Assembly (NCBI GenBank): GCA_008828725.1
Contig: MEHQ01004546.1
Coordinates: forward strand, 62,001 to 126,000
DNA from: Saccharina japonica
Lineage: Eukaryota > Sar > Phaeophyceae > Laminariales > Laminariaceae
Direction: 5' to 3'
Length of the DNA stretch: 64,000 nt
The position numbers and the translations under genes are program-made. Below are positions 13,601-23,284 of this stretch, in pieces (within the stretch, counting starts at the first letter, position 1; every line of letters begins with the position of its first letter). The notes beneath the pieces are model-generated. The model did no database searches. It was given only the letters and a program-made list of their open reading frames with translations, and was not told where the DNA came from.

Positions 13601-16600
13601 CTCGCCACCCGAATGTTTCCCTCGTGGGCCTCCTGTACAGGCCATGGCCGTATCGCGTGGCTCCTACCGCGGGCGAGACCTGTGGCGTCTGCACGTGCTC
13701 CATCGCGTGCTCCCATGTCATCTCATTTTGCCTCATGCCCTCGTGGGCCTCCCAGCAAATGTCGCAACCAGTTGCAACATTTCCAGCACCAATCAACTGC
13801 CGTAAATCTCGTTCCAAGTGGGCCGTTCGGTTCTGCTGAACAAGGATTACTGTTTTGACACATACGCTTCCTCTTTACAAATTTACGGACAGCTTGGAAC
13901 GCTTGGAATCTGTTCGCGTGGTTTTTTTCTCCATATCCAATCAGCACCACTATTTCAGGCAAATAATTTTACGTTCGTTCCGTTCCAATGCCCGCGAAGT
14001 GAAGTTAAGACACGCCCTCATGTGGTATATTTACGGGGAATGCAGTTAACAGAACCAGATATGTGCCGTGGTCTCCCCATGGGGTCAATAGGCACAAAAC
14101 CCAACGCAACCATGTTCTCACGTGGTCTATTTACGGGGGTATGCTGTGATCAGAACCAAATACGGTCTGCACCAATTGAGAGATATGTGGGTCCATCGTG
14201 CGTTTTGAAAACTATGCTCCCCCGTCACAGGGTCAAAACGGCAGTAGAAACGGACGCTTGCGTTGTACCGTGTACCCCCTTTCCTTGCATGGGTAACGCC
14301 TTATTAGCATCCACACGGGCCTGACTGACTGCACCACGCCTTAGTAGTGGGTTTTGAGTGATTGGGGCGTTTGGCCTCTGCTTCAAGATGTTGGTAAGGT
14401 TCATCTTCAGCTCAGATGACGCCATGATCCATGCTTAGAATGCACGATTTATTGGTATTAGCTCGGACGAGTGTTCTCTATGTTCATCCTTAGTATGCCC
14501 GATTTCTTGAAGAGAGTTATTTAGAAACCTGGGTGCCAAACCTTCAAACCCAATTCCCAAGAGAACGCACCTTCACATGCAATATTTACTTCCCTACGTT
14601 TTAGCTTTACATAACGGCAATAATTAAATCCCCGGCCTCCAGGGCGTATGGTAGGCTGCATGCATGGGGGGCGCATTGTTCTGGTTGAAACTGCTCAAGT
14701 TAACGAGAACGCTTGTGAGCTCCTACCGCTGCAACCATGCCCCGTCCACTCCGCTTGAGCGGAACGTGTACTAAACTCCACTCTGTCCCGAAACGTAAAG
14801 ACCGTTCGGGTAGTATTGTGACTACCCAAATGGCCCTTACATTGATGGCCATAGTGATATCATGTATATTGCTAAAAATGTCGGATACACATATACGGGG
14901 CTACTTGCTACGATCTATAGGATACGATAATAATGTGCCCTTGCTGCACGAACTGCACGTGGATTTCGTGTTTGTGTTTCTGTTTTTTTTTGTATCCAGA
15001 TCACCTTCGAGCGACGAAAGAGCGGCAGGTGTCGGTTGATCTCGTGGAAGGTCGGTACCACGATATCGTCCTGGAGTACCGAGAAGAGAAGGGCTCGGCC
15101 AGCGTGCAGGTGCGTTCGCTCGTTTGTTTTTCCGCGCCAGAAATAACTCCGTTGGTTCGTCCGTCTCTTAAATGTTACCCTGTGATCAGCATCCTGAACA
15201 AAAATGTCGATTTTCCAAAAAATAACGTTTCTTCAAATATCACCGGGACCAGTAATCGAGCTATATACGTGCCTGCAATATAGCTATTCTACTACGCTAT
15301 GGCTGCTACTGCAATGGGAACGAACGAAAGCTTGACTGTGACATCGCGTACTACGATAGGTACGAGTAGCACTTTTGGGCCTAAACTTTTCTGACAGACT
15401 GTTAGTATGCTCCTTAACCCAATATCGTCGGACTGCCATTTCTGTTTACAGTGGTGTTCGTCATACTCCGTATACCTACGTAGGCTTTGGGATTGCTGAT
15501 CGGGTTGCACTTTTAGATTTTCTCGTAGCCGTTTTTGAGTGACTTACCAATGACTTACCAATACTCGTAGTACGGATGACTTACTACTAAAACGAACGAC
15601 TTACTAATAGTACGAATGACTTACTAACAGTACGAATGCCTTACTAATATTACACATTACTTACTACTAGTATAGAGCTCCTAAACTGAGAAGCCTCATA
15701 AAAAATGGTGCTATATACCTCTGCAAGGCAAATAGCACGCGTCTGATCCCTGTGCTGCGCCGCATGTGATCTATCGTGGCCTGATGGTGCTGCAGATGAT
15801 GTGGAGCAGCAGAAACATCCCTCTGTCCGTGATACCATCGAGGGCTCTCTTTTATGCTACGCCGATCGCGGGATCACCATTCGACGTTACCGTTTCTCCA
15901 AGAGGGGATGCTACTCCGCGCACCGATACGCTCGAGAAGGGGCTGTACGACGATATTGCCGAGGAGAAGGAGCAAACGGGCGACCAGGTAGGGGTACGCG
16001 CCGCGTGACGTTTTTTTGCGGCGGGCACTCCTTTCGATCGATTGCGCCGAAAATAGACGCAGAAGTATCCGGCTGCCGTAAATCATCCGTGTCGTGTCTA
16101 GGTATGCGACGGGCACTCTTTTTCGATCGATCGCCGAAAGTAGTACACGCATGCGATATGCTGCCTTAAATCATGCGATACCATTGGCACGTACTGGGAT
16201 ATGTTATATACGTCTCTTACGAGTAGCAGTTGTAGTTTCCGTTGTAACGTTTTGCCGACTTATTTTGCTTCTTCTCTCGCACCACAGGCTATAGAGAGAA
16301 AGGCGTCTCGTGCACCCAGTTTTCTGATCGGCCATTATATTGTTCTTCTCTGTGGCGCGCATACATATACATATCAGGCGTGATGCTGGCTCGGTTTCAA
16401 CGTATGGCCCGCCTATCGAACATGATTGACCTGTCTGTAGGACTAAGCTACTCGCTACGTTGCCTAGCCTATCGGTTCGGTCGACGTGGACAAATGTGTC
16501 CTCCATGTGCGTTACGCCCGCTAGAGAGCAAACATGATCGTGGTGCGAGCTAGACTTTCCGTACATATGATTCGAGAAGGCCGAATGCATTTATTTTTTC

Positions 16601-19600
16601 AACGGGCTCGGTATATTCATTCCATAATAGTGCCTTAGTTTCGTCGTTCGACGCCGTCCGCCCAAGAACTCGCGCAGACGATAAACTGGTGACTGCTTTG
16701 CAGCCCTTTGAGATAACTCCAGCCCTCACACCAACCCACCCGCCCCCAAGTAATCAACACCATGCCAAGAATACCAGGGAGTGAAGTGTAGAGCGTCGCG
16801 TCGAGGCTGTCTGTCTCCAGAAGGTACAACTTTGTGCGGAAATATAAGGAGCGTTTTGCTATACGTGTTTATATCACGAGGATCCTTACCATTTCGCACA
16901 GAGTGGTGCAACGTATATACCAGGTGTCTGTCTCGAAATGCTGTGAACCGCGCTCGAAGCTTGGCGGACTGGTTTTCCCTCCCTATAAGGTGTAAAGCGC
17001 CAGAGAGGGCAGCCGCCAATTTTGGTAGAATGTGCCCGGCAGAAGTTGTTCCAAGCAGACGTTGCACCAGGCAAACGTTGTGCCAGGCAGAAGTTGGTTG
17101 ATCGGTGTGCGCCCTGCAGTTTTAGTGATGTTGGTATGTACAGTAGTCGCGTGCTTAAATAATGGAACCTGAAGTCGCCAAACCAACCTCTCAGAACTGT
17201 CCCGTTTGCCCACTACGGTCAAAGGGCCCGCCCTACGACCAATGTCAGTGACGCGATGGCGTGTACTCACCCGCAAGGCTTCATGCCTCAGAGAGAGGTC
17301 GGTGTCTTTGTACTTGTCTCTGTCTAATCACTTCGTTGCTTCCTCCTATCGAGGAATTTGAGTGGCGCAATGGCGTGTACTCACCAGCACGGCTTCATGC
17401 CTCAGAGCGAGGTAGGTGTTGCTGTCTGTGTCCTTGTCTCTGTCTAATCGCTTCCTTGTTTCCTTCTATCGGGATAGCGATAAGAGGGAGCAAGGAAGCG
17501 GTTCGCCAGAGACAAAGACAAAGATAACCTCACCGACCTCGCTCTGAGGTATGAAGCCGTGCTGGTGGGTATAGGTCATCACGCCACTACAGATGAGCTG
17601 TAGGGTGAGTCCTTCGGCCGTAGCGACCCCGAGGGACAGATCTGAGAGGTTGGTCTGGCGAGTCCAGCTTCACTTTGACGTGCGAGGCGGATACGATACG
17701 CGGACTCAAAAATCAATGCGTCTCTCCTCGAGCCAGCTTGACGAAATACAGCAGCTCCGTCCAGATCACCTTCGTGAAAAAAAAACGTCAAGGTACCTAA
17801 TGAGGTCCAAAGCTCGAGCTCTCAAGCCCGACTGATACACCAATACGTTTGGTGTGTAGAGGAGATGCGGTAACCGGCCAAGGACATACGGGTGCTATCA
17901 ATATATTTACGGCAAAGGGGTCGCTGAAGAAGTCCGCTCTCACGTTGAGGCCGACTTGTCGTACAGGAGCGAGGACTGTTACCTAAACCTCGACAACGTT
18001 TTTTTCTAACGTTTGCTGCGGGCTCAAACTCTCCTGTGGTGATACCGTGATGCAGGATTCAAACAGCACCGCGGTCCTCTCCCTGGGTACGAGGACACCT
18101 GAATCCCCTGCGGTGACATCAGACATGGCACTGGTCGTTTGGACTGCACCTGTGAGCCACGGCTGGGCTGAAAACACCTGTACTCTGGAATATACAGACA
18201 GGTAAGACACTTACGGGGTACAACTCGTGATGCCATTCGTTCGCGGGGTATACGTAGCCCTGGTCACCAGAGTCGTCGCGGAAGTAAAATGCTCCATACC
18301 TCGGCCTACTACATCAAGTGGACCGATATACTTGACCGTCGTGCCGCACCACCTGTGGCACAGAACGCTAAAAAGGGACTCATCGATCCCCTCTCCTCAT
18401 TTTCCAACACCGTCAAGCCATTTACCCACCAAGGGAAACGCCCGTTAACATAAACGAGAGCGTATGGCGCATATCTAAAACTGGGAATGTATCGTAATAA
18501 TACTCTTGTATGAATATGTTTACTATTAAAAGTGTTAGGGACGATACCGTGTCCCTCTTCTGTCAAAACCAATTAATTATACACCTACTTTTGCACTCAC
18601 CATAATTATATTAGGTCCTATATACGTAGTTCAAGCCGCTTCGCGTGTTCTAGACATGACCATCTGACTTGTTAGCCCTCGCATACGCGGTGCTTGCTCT
18701 TGTAGCGAACGCTACCGCAGGCGTATCCTTGCCGCCATGCTGCGTACACGCTATCCACGTGGGGTCTTCGGTTCGGTTGTTCTTCCTCCCAAGCTTGGGG
18801 CCACTGGCTCCCCCACCCTCGACGAGGGGACCGAGTACTCGACGTCGGTTGTTCCTCACTCGGAGGTGAGCATTTCTGCGGTAGCCAAACCTTACTCAAT
18901 GCTCTACACAACGCTACTGCTGTGTATCAATCTGAAAGTAAATGTAAGGAGCGCTTAGTCTTCATGCTTATACCCCAAAGCGCCTTACATTTCGGCCTAG
19001 TGCGGTATGCGGACTTGTTAATCATTCCAGGGGAGGTGTTCGATGAGCGGGACTGTTAGAACGCTCCATGGATGTACAAAAGTTTTGTGTACGTTACGGC
19101 GTACCAGGTATAGGTGTATAGGTAGGTCGTTAATAAAGTGTCAAGGAATTTCATCAACTCGCGTTCCGGTAACACAGTGTGTACGCCGGGTGCATCACTG
19201 GTTCGAACAAGAAGCCGAAGCCTCTAAATAGGAGTTGAGACGGACACGCAGCGAGCGCTTTCGTAAAGAATGCTTGAGTCAGGAGTAGGCATGGTTTGAG
19301 CACATCCCGCAACGCCGAACCCTTTAAAATCCCCTCAACATCGGCGAGAAATCGGAAATGGTGTCGCATGCAGGCGTAAATTTGATTTCGTGCTTTACTT
19401 AGCCCAGATTTATTGTCTAGAGTGGGATCGTTTGCCAGCCACTGTATACAGTGTCAAACTCTGCGATGTGGGTCCCTTGCTTTCGTAGAACAGTCCATTG
19501 GACTATATGAGGAGTCTTGCTTTGCGCATCAGCTCACCAAGCTGGTGCTGCACGACTGCTCCGATGCGCGCGATTTTCATGAAATTGTGGGCAGAGATTA

Positions 19601-20798
19601 CGGCGATTGGCGTTTTTACCGACAATAAATCGGTAGGACATGACGTCGTGATCACAATTATATAGCCTGTGTCGAGGTTTGTCAGCCGTGGCGTAAAGCG
19701 CGTCATACGCCTTTGTTCCAATTGTCTGCAATTAATAGTGCTGCTGTTCTCCATCGGGTGGTTGCCGAGTGGAGCAGGTTTAACGATTCGTGCGGCTATC
19801 AAGAATGGCTCGCAGCTAGTGGTGTAGTGACTTGACGATGGATGGGCGCATGCAGCCCCGAGTCCCACGGGCTAGAAGCTAAAACCTCGGAAACATATCG
19901 GCGTGTGTCACACGCCGACAAAGAGAAATTCCATACTTGGCCCGTTATTGTATTTGGCCTGCGCGGCTTGCCCAGAATGCTGTTGAGGGTAACATCTCCC
20001 ACGGGCTAAGCTGAAGAGTAAACGTGATGAACACAAAAACAGAAACGTCCAGAATTCGTGGGTTCCCCCCGAACTCCGCTGTGAGAAATTCAACATAAGA
20101 TGCATTCACCAGGCTGGATAAACCACGAACACAGCAACAGTTGGTTCCTGAAACTTGATTTTTCTCCCTTGCGTCCACCTCTCTTTTTTCTGCCTCCAAG
20201 GTGAACTCTTCTTCTGTGCAGGATCTTCATGACCCTACCCCACCATCGTCTTCTGCTGCTGTCGCACCAACCTCCGATGATGACAACCCTATTGAGCGCG
20301 GGAGATCCATAGACGTCCCTGACGATGTTGTGGACCCTGCCACCTCGTGGGAAGATCGCGTTGCTCCGGTGGGGCTGTCAACGGCCGAGACCGCCCAGCA
20401 GCAGACAACCACTCCAACCCGCAGCGAAGACAGGTCTCTCCTTGAACCGTCCTTTGCTACGGAAAAGGGTGATGAGCAGGAGCCAGGAACCGGCGCGGGG
20501 TCTACAGGTTTAGCCCCATACATCGATGAGACCGAGCCAGCACTAGACTGGGAGTCCACGGCAGCAGAGCAAGGCGTGCCGGCAGCGCCAGGGAACCTAG
20601 GGTCGGAATCATCTTCCGTCGTGGCGGTGACGATGTGGACATTGTTTGCTGCGGCAACCGCGGGCATGGCATGCGTTGTGGTCGCCTGGAGTGTGGTCGG
20701 AGTTGCACGGCGCCTTGAGCCTGAGCCCGAGCCGCCCGACGGGGGAGAACAGGCACGTGAAACTATCGAATCATGCCATGTTAGCGCCCCAGCCTACA
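4528..20798 (+). CDS. PA14 and filamin-repeat single-pass membrane protein
   Basis: The gene was assembled from splice sites with exact codon phase: 4528-4686, 5395-5461, 7136-7272, 8696-8756, 9114-9258, 10420-10564, 10886-10984, 11884-12058, 15000-15109, 15796-15987, 18056-18201, 18721-18865 and 20222-20798. Through exon 12 it reads 527 codons. The protein has a hydrophobic N-terminus, a filamin/Ig-like repeat (about residues 100-238), a PA14 domain (about 243-397), a diverged Ig-like part, an acidic Ser/Thr/Pro stalk, and one membrane helix (about 660-688) followed by RR. PA14 domains are extracellular beta-barrels that usually bind glycans, so a surface adhesin or receptor is inferred. The core from exon 3 to exon 10 is strong. 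The first two exons and the 3' end (stop at 20947 if unspliced, or further exons downstream) are uncertain. Confidence 0.75.
5395..5461 (+). CDS. PA14 gene exon 2
   Basis: The acceptor is a pyrimidine-rich tract ending GGCAG, and the donor is TCGG|GTGAGG. It reads LPSSSGGGTDVWDFLRLPTA and enters in phase 0. It leaves one base (G) that completes GAC with the next exon. A Ser/Gly linker leads into the first repeat. Support is by splice signals and phase only. Confidence 0.5.
6413..6523. mobile_element. MITE family A, copy 1 (intronic)
   Basis: It is about 110 bp with ends TTACGGGG and CCCCGTAA. The interior AAAACCTATATG and TTTTTACTAACAACATT is shared with five other copies in the window. It lies in intron 2 of the PA14 gene. 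TA target duplication is shown by copy 2. Confidence 0.8.
7136..7272 (+). CDS. PA14 gene exon 3, start of filamin-like repeat
   Basis: The acceptor is TTCTTTGCAG and the donor CCCAG|GTCAGC. In the chained frame it reads a Thr-rich segment and then KVAQSAFVRKGARSGARIAQ, the first strand pattern of a filamin repeat, continued by the next exon. It enters with two bases and leaves in phase 0. A second frame is also open (Pro-rich), but it breaks the phase chain. Confidence 0.65.
7943..8107. repeat. TAGTGCCGGT repeat, copy 2 (intronic)
   Basis: Several TAGTGCCGGT and ACCGGCACTA words occur in both orientations, giving a strong hairpin. It is related to 1581-1650 and lies within intron 3 of the PA14 gene. 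Confidence 0.6.
8696..8756 (+). CDS. PA14 gene exon 4, filamin-like repeat
   Basis: The exon has 61 nt between CATCGCAG and GAGG|GTGAGC. It reads GRENTFLIHPRMDNGEPETE, matching the filamin-repeat pattern of a G-x-x-N-x-F-x-I strand followed by x-R-x-D/N-x-G. It enters in phase 0 and leaves one G that makes Gly with the next exon. Confidence 0.75.
8866..9035 (+). repeat. dispersed repeat F, copy in intron 4
   Basis: It contains GGTCTATGGTCATACGACTA and CCATGCATG near a C-run, then CGCGAGAAG-like and CCCTCGTCGACTCGTGTCGA words. The same words recur at 33640-33790, 54600-54745, 60672-60868 and 61240-61385. It is a composite non-coding dispersed repeat. Confidence 0.65.
9114..9258 (+). CDS. PA14 gene exon 5, filamin-like repeat
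   Basis: It begins GGDVFAVEVYKVG across the junction, the GGD-x-F-x-V-x-V strand typical of filamin/ABP280 repeats. It then runs through WESDGVVSWNPASAQGK. The acceptor is CATGCCCAG and the donor CAGCAG|GTGAAT. It ends in phase 2, and the two bases AG join G of exon 6 to give Arg. Confidence 0.75.
10420..10564 (+). CDS. PA14 gene exon 6, filamin-like repeat end
   Basis: The 145 nt carry EANFYSAGTKGPVPATEESQ and then LGGYYTGFYEASTTGRYK. The Y-x-x-x-Y-x-A-x-x-x-G-x-Y-K pattern is the closing strand pair of a filamin repeat. It enters with one base and leaves in phase 0 at AAG|GTGAAC, directly ahead of the PA14 start. Confidence 0.8.
10886..10984 (+). CDS. PA14 gene exon 7, PA14 domain start
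   Basis: The 33 codons TSVTQLLPGGLEAKFWGNGY and LGTPMVRRVDPQ show the canonical PA14 opening: PGGLxAxFW, then a GTP step and R-x-D. The acceptor is CCTTCGCAG and the donor CCCAG|GTGAGA, phase 0 on both sides. Confidence 0.85.
11884..12058 (+). CDS. PA14 gene exon 8, PA14 core
   Basis: It reads ISFNWGLNAVV, VSARWEGKLLAPLSELYTML and GGIRLFLDHRLVIDCWE. These are the PA14 core strands: F-x-W-G, the RWxGxLxAP turn, the G-x-R-L-x-x-D turn and the ID-x-W signature. It leaves one G, which with AT of the next exon gives Asp. Confidence 0.9.
12059..14999 (+). other. large intron 8 of the PA14 gene
   Basis: This 2.9-kb intron splits the PA14 domain between its core and last strands. It holds a repeated ATTTACGGGG-type block of about 100 bp (near 14020-14060 and 14118-14165) and inverted GGAACG/CGTTCC words near 13200-13260 and 13970-13990. 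The long open stretches on both strands at 13.3-14.3 kb show no domain and are treated as chance. Confidence 0.6.
15000..15109 (+). CDS. PA14 gene exon 9, PA14 C-terminal strands
   Basis: It follows a 2.9-kb intron and a T-rich acceptor ending TATCCAG. It reads HLRATKERQVSVDLVEGRYH and DIVLEYREEKGSASVQ, the PA14 strands with L-x-x-G-x-Y-x-x-x-x-x-Y and a G-x-A block. Phase joins exactly to exon 8 as CWE-D-HLRA. Confidence 0.88.
15538..15668. repeat. GACTTAC short tandem repeat
   Basis: There are about six imperfect copies of a 20-25-bp unit containing GACTTACTAATAGTACGAAT, in intron 9 of the PA14 gene. Confidence 0.7.
15796..15987 (+). CDS. PA14 gene exon 10, PA14 end and filamin-type strand
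   Basis: It reads MMWSSRNIPLSVIPSRALFY, the PA14 closing strand with IP-S-x-x-L/F-Y. It then reads IAGSPFDVTVSPRGDA, the GSPF-x-V-x-V motif of filamin repeats, and a charged stretch ending TGDQ. It is phase 0 on both sides and its donor is CCAG|GTAGGG. Confidence 0.85.
16821..16910. mobile_element. MITE family B, copy 1 (intronic)
   Basis: It is about 88 bp with inverted ends related to TACCACTCTGTCCGGAAATA. It starts with GCGGAAATATAAGGAGCG and ends with CCATTTCGCACAGAGTGG. It lies in intron 10 of the PA14 gene. Confidence 0.65.
17163..17675. repeat. large foldback with internal direct repeats
   Basis: The outer arms are 17163-17235 and 17601-17675, inverted, sharing CCAACCTCTCAGA and its complement. 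Inside are two direct copies of a block of about 105 bp (17250-17355 and 17366-17475, with GGCGTGTACTCACC and GGCTTCATGCCTCAGAG) and one inverted copy (17485-17583). Arms differ at perhaps 15-20 percent of sites. It is intronic. Each inner copy contains a GTGAGT-type splice donor word on the minus strand, so it may derive from an exon edge of an unidentified gene. Confidence 0.75.
18056..18201 (+). CDS. PA14 gene exon 11, diverged Ig-like segment
   Basis: It lies between GTGATGCAG and GACAG|GTAAGA. Only the phase-0 frame lacks stops: DSNSTAVLSLGTRTPESPAV followed by ALVVWTAPVSHGWAENTCTL. It looks beta-rich and may be a second, degenerate filamin-like repeat. It ends in phase 2, as exon 5 does. 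Confidence 0.65.
18721..18865 (+). CDS. PA14 gene exon 12
   Basis: It is 145 nt, the same length and phases (2 to 0) as exon 6. That suggests exons 11-12 repeat the exon 5-6 pair. It reads RILAAMLRTRYPRGVFGSVV and then PPKLGATGSPTLDEGTEYST. The acceptor is CTACCGCAG and the donor CGGAG|GTGAGC. Confidence 0.6.
20222..20798 (+). CDS. PA14 gene exon 13, stalk, membrane helix and tail
   Basis: The acceptor is CTTCTTCTGTGCAG. It encodes about 130 residues of acidic Ser/Thr/Pro-rich stalk, then VAVTMWTLFAAATAGMACVV-VAWSVVGVA, a single membrane helix, then RRLEPEPEPPDGG. The arrangement fits a type I protein with a short cytoplasmic tail. A strong donor ACA|GTAAGT lies at 20799. Without splicing the frame stays open to a stop at 20947. 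The end chosen here assumes splicing. Confidence 0.6.
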
Positions 20799-21103
20799 GT
20801 AAGTGTAGAATCGAAACAAAGCCTTGTGAACTTGTGTATGGGGGGGGGCATGTTGCCACCCCTCTAGGTGTGTGCTCGATATTCGGGTTTTGCGAACAAA
20901 CGTCGCCTGAGCGACTTCAAAAACCTACAAAGAGCGTTCAAAAATAAGGCACCTTGTGCATGATGGTGCCGGCCCTCCTCCTAAACTCATATGCACACAC
21001 AATAATCAGTACACAATAATCAGTAGCATCCTTGCCAGCGAAAAATTGTTTTTTTCGCGCGTATTGACACTAGTGCTTGCGACATTGTCCTGCTGCTCTT
21101 CAG

Positions 21104-21166
21104 TTGATCACGGAGCTGGGGGCGAGCAACACCGAACCCACGACGGAGTTGACGGAGCTTCAAAAG
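21104..21166 (+). CDS. possible further exon of the PA14 gene
   Basis: The 63 nt lie between GCTCTTCAG and AAAAG|GTAAGG. In phase 0 it reads LITELGASNTEPTTELTELQ. The phase does not match the GTAAGT donor of exon 13, so the link is unproven. It may be part of the PA14 tail or of another transcript. Confidence 0.35.
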
Positions 21167-22271
21167 GTAAGGAGCATATTCCTATATACATGTATCGGGG
21201 TGCTGGTGCGTGAACCATTAGACTGGCCGACGATAGTCGTTACAACCACGCGCAGTAAACGGTGAGGGGAAACGCAAACACCTTGACTGCCGTATCGATG
21301 ACAAACGATAGCCACATTGCCCCTTCAACGCATGCCTGCTGCAGATTACGTGAGCATCTCGCTGTGTACATACTCCAATGTACATACTCCGGTAGATCGT
21401 TGCTCGCTGCGGTGCAGAAGTTGTATGGCCGAGGGAGTCATATTTCGGACGGTGTGCGCATAGTGGTCGCAGGTGTAACGGTCGGAGATGTGTGCTCTTG
21501 TTATTACCGACAGTGTAGCCGCCTTTCCTCGCCTGTTGTTTGCGGCTTGCCAAACCGGTTGGTTGTCCGAGGGGAGCCCTGATCGAAACTCTGACCCTCC
21601 CAGAGCGCAACGGCAATCCAATGTTAACGCAAAGCGAAGGCATCCGAGCCGTCTACATAGTACTGTGGAACAAAACGTTAATCACACCTGATGATCCACT
21701 TGTAGGGGGCTCAATTGTCCGCAGTTGGGTCGAGGGCAGCCGGCGTCCCCTCTCATGAAAAACGGTGTGTACGATTTGTGCGGTGAAAGCAAAAGTGAGT
21801 GAAGCCTTGATACCACATTTCTAGGAAACTCCCGTTTGGCGGAGCCAGCACAACGACGGCAGCTACACGTCTTTTATCTTGTCATATAGTAAACCGACAA
21901 CCCTGGCGTATTTCAAGCCCAAACTCCTCGTTTACCCGACAGGAATGAGCTTAGGACTAAAACAACTCGACCATGCCCGGACGGGGCATCCACATCTACC
22001 TCGCATGTTGGCTGTACCCCACCGTTATGGGCCAACATGCGAGGTAGAGGGGGGTCCCCTGTCCGGGCGTGGTCAAATCGTTTTGTGTTCTCAGCTCCTA
22101 CCTGTCGTACAAACGAGGAGTGTTTGGTTGAAACATGCCGGGGCTGACAGCCTACTATATGGTATGAGAAACGACGTGCTGCTGCCGTTGTTGTGCTGGC
22201 TCCACCGAACAGGAGCTTGCATGAAATGTGATTTCAAGGTTTTACTCAGTTTGACGTTCACGGCACAAATA

Positions 22272-22376
22272 TTACGGAGGACCATAGTAAATAGGACCTT
22301 CCGTACACACAAAAACCTATATATCTACGTATTTTTACTAACAAAATTTGGTCCTGTTTACTAGGGTCCTCCGTAA
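22272..22376. mobile_element. MITE family A, copy 2, with an empty-site match
   Basis: It has ends TTACGGAGGACC and GGTCCTCCGTAA and is 105 bp. Flanks read CAAATA|element|TAGTAGG, while the sister module at 25411 reads CAAATAGTAGG without it. The insertion therefore duplicated TA, as Tc1/mariner-type elements do. Confidence 0.92.
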
Positions 22377-23098
22377 TAGTAGGTACCGTAACTGTTAGCA
22401 GCGGGATTCATGACGATTTAGACGTAAAAACAAGAAAAAAAGTGTCCCGAGCTCGCGTGTGGTGTACAGCCGGAAAAAAAAAAACTTTAGGAAATCAACC
22501 AATCCGCGAAGCCGAATAACGACACACGTCACCAACAAAAAACTGTTCATACCACAGCATTCTAAAAAAAATGGAAAAACAAAAGCCCTGCATCGAGAGC
22601 ACGGAGGCAGCCACGTTGTTGCCGCTGCGCTCTCGCTGCTTGGATGTGTGCATGACCAGGCCCGGGGCGCAGAGTAGGAGCGTACACGCAGACGCGCGAG
22701 CGAGAGCAGATCACGCTTTTTGGGCGGCCCTTTGAGATTGGCGACCGGCAGTACGACAATGCTACCCCCCCCGCATCGTGGGGATCTCGTCGAAGGCTGA
22801 CCTTGCTTGCTGCTGCTGCTGCATGATACCTCGCATGTATACTGCGGGTAGAGCAGCAGTACACCACCATATCTCTTGGGTTGCCAAGATGTACATCGCC
22901 GATAGTCTGTGAGGCCGACGGCACTCTCCATAGGAGTGTGCCCAAGCTCTAGCTCACGTGCAACTTACTGCTGCGGTGTGTGCGGCTTGGATTGGCGCAC
23001 GCATCATTCTGTCAGTGGCCACAGTCGGCGACTGAGACACTTCTCCAAGCTCCTCCTGAACGAGTACATACATATAATACATGAATACCAGGACCTGG

Positions 23099-23183
23099 TA
23101 CCAGTCTGTCCCGAAATATAAGCACCAATTTATATTTTAAATCAATTTAGAAAGGCTGCTTATATTTCGGGACAGAGCGGTAT
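23099..23183. mobile_element. MITE family B, copy 2
   Basis: It runs from CAGTCTGTCCCGAAATATAA to TTATATTTCGGGACAGAGCG. The ends are almost perfect inverted repeats, about 84 bp overall, nested in the 1.64-kb element. Confidence 0.85.
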
Positions 23184-23202
23184 GCACGAAGTATCGATAC
23201 GT

Positions 23203-23284
23203 ATCTCTCTGTCCGTAAACATAAGGACCTTTTTATATTCATATAAATAATTAACCCGTCCTTATATTTGCGAACAGAGCGGTA
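23203..23284. mobile_element. MITE family B, copy 3
   Basis: It carries CTCTGTCCGTAAACATAAGG at one end and CCTTATATTTGCGAACAGAG at the other. It lies 20 bp after copy 2 in the same host element. Confidence 0.8.

Noticed and set aside
13335-13805. 156-codon plus-strand frame in intron 8 as an extra PA14-gene exon
   Set aside because: Exon 8 joins exon 9 directly in phase and inside one PA14 strand, so an insert here would break the domain.
22395-22931. 178-codon minus-strand frame as a transposase for the 1.64-kb element
   Set aside because: No DDE-type or other transposase motif can be read; it is rich in Ser, Arg and Cys, as in antisense frames.
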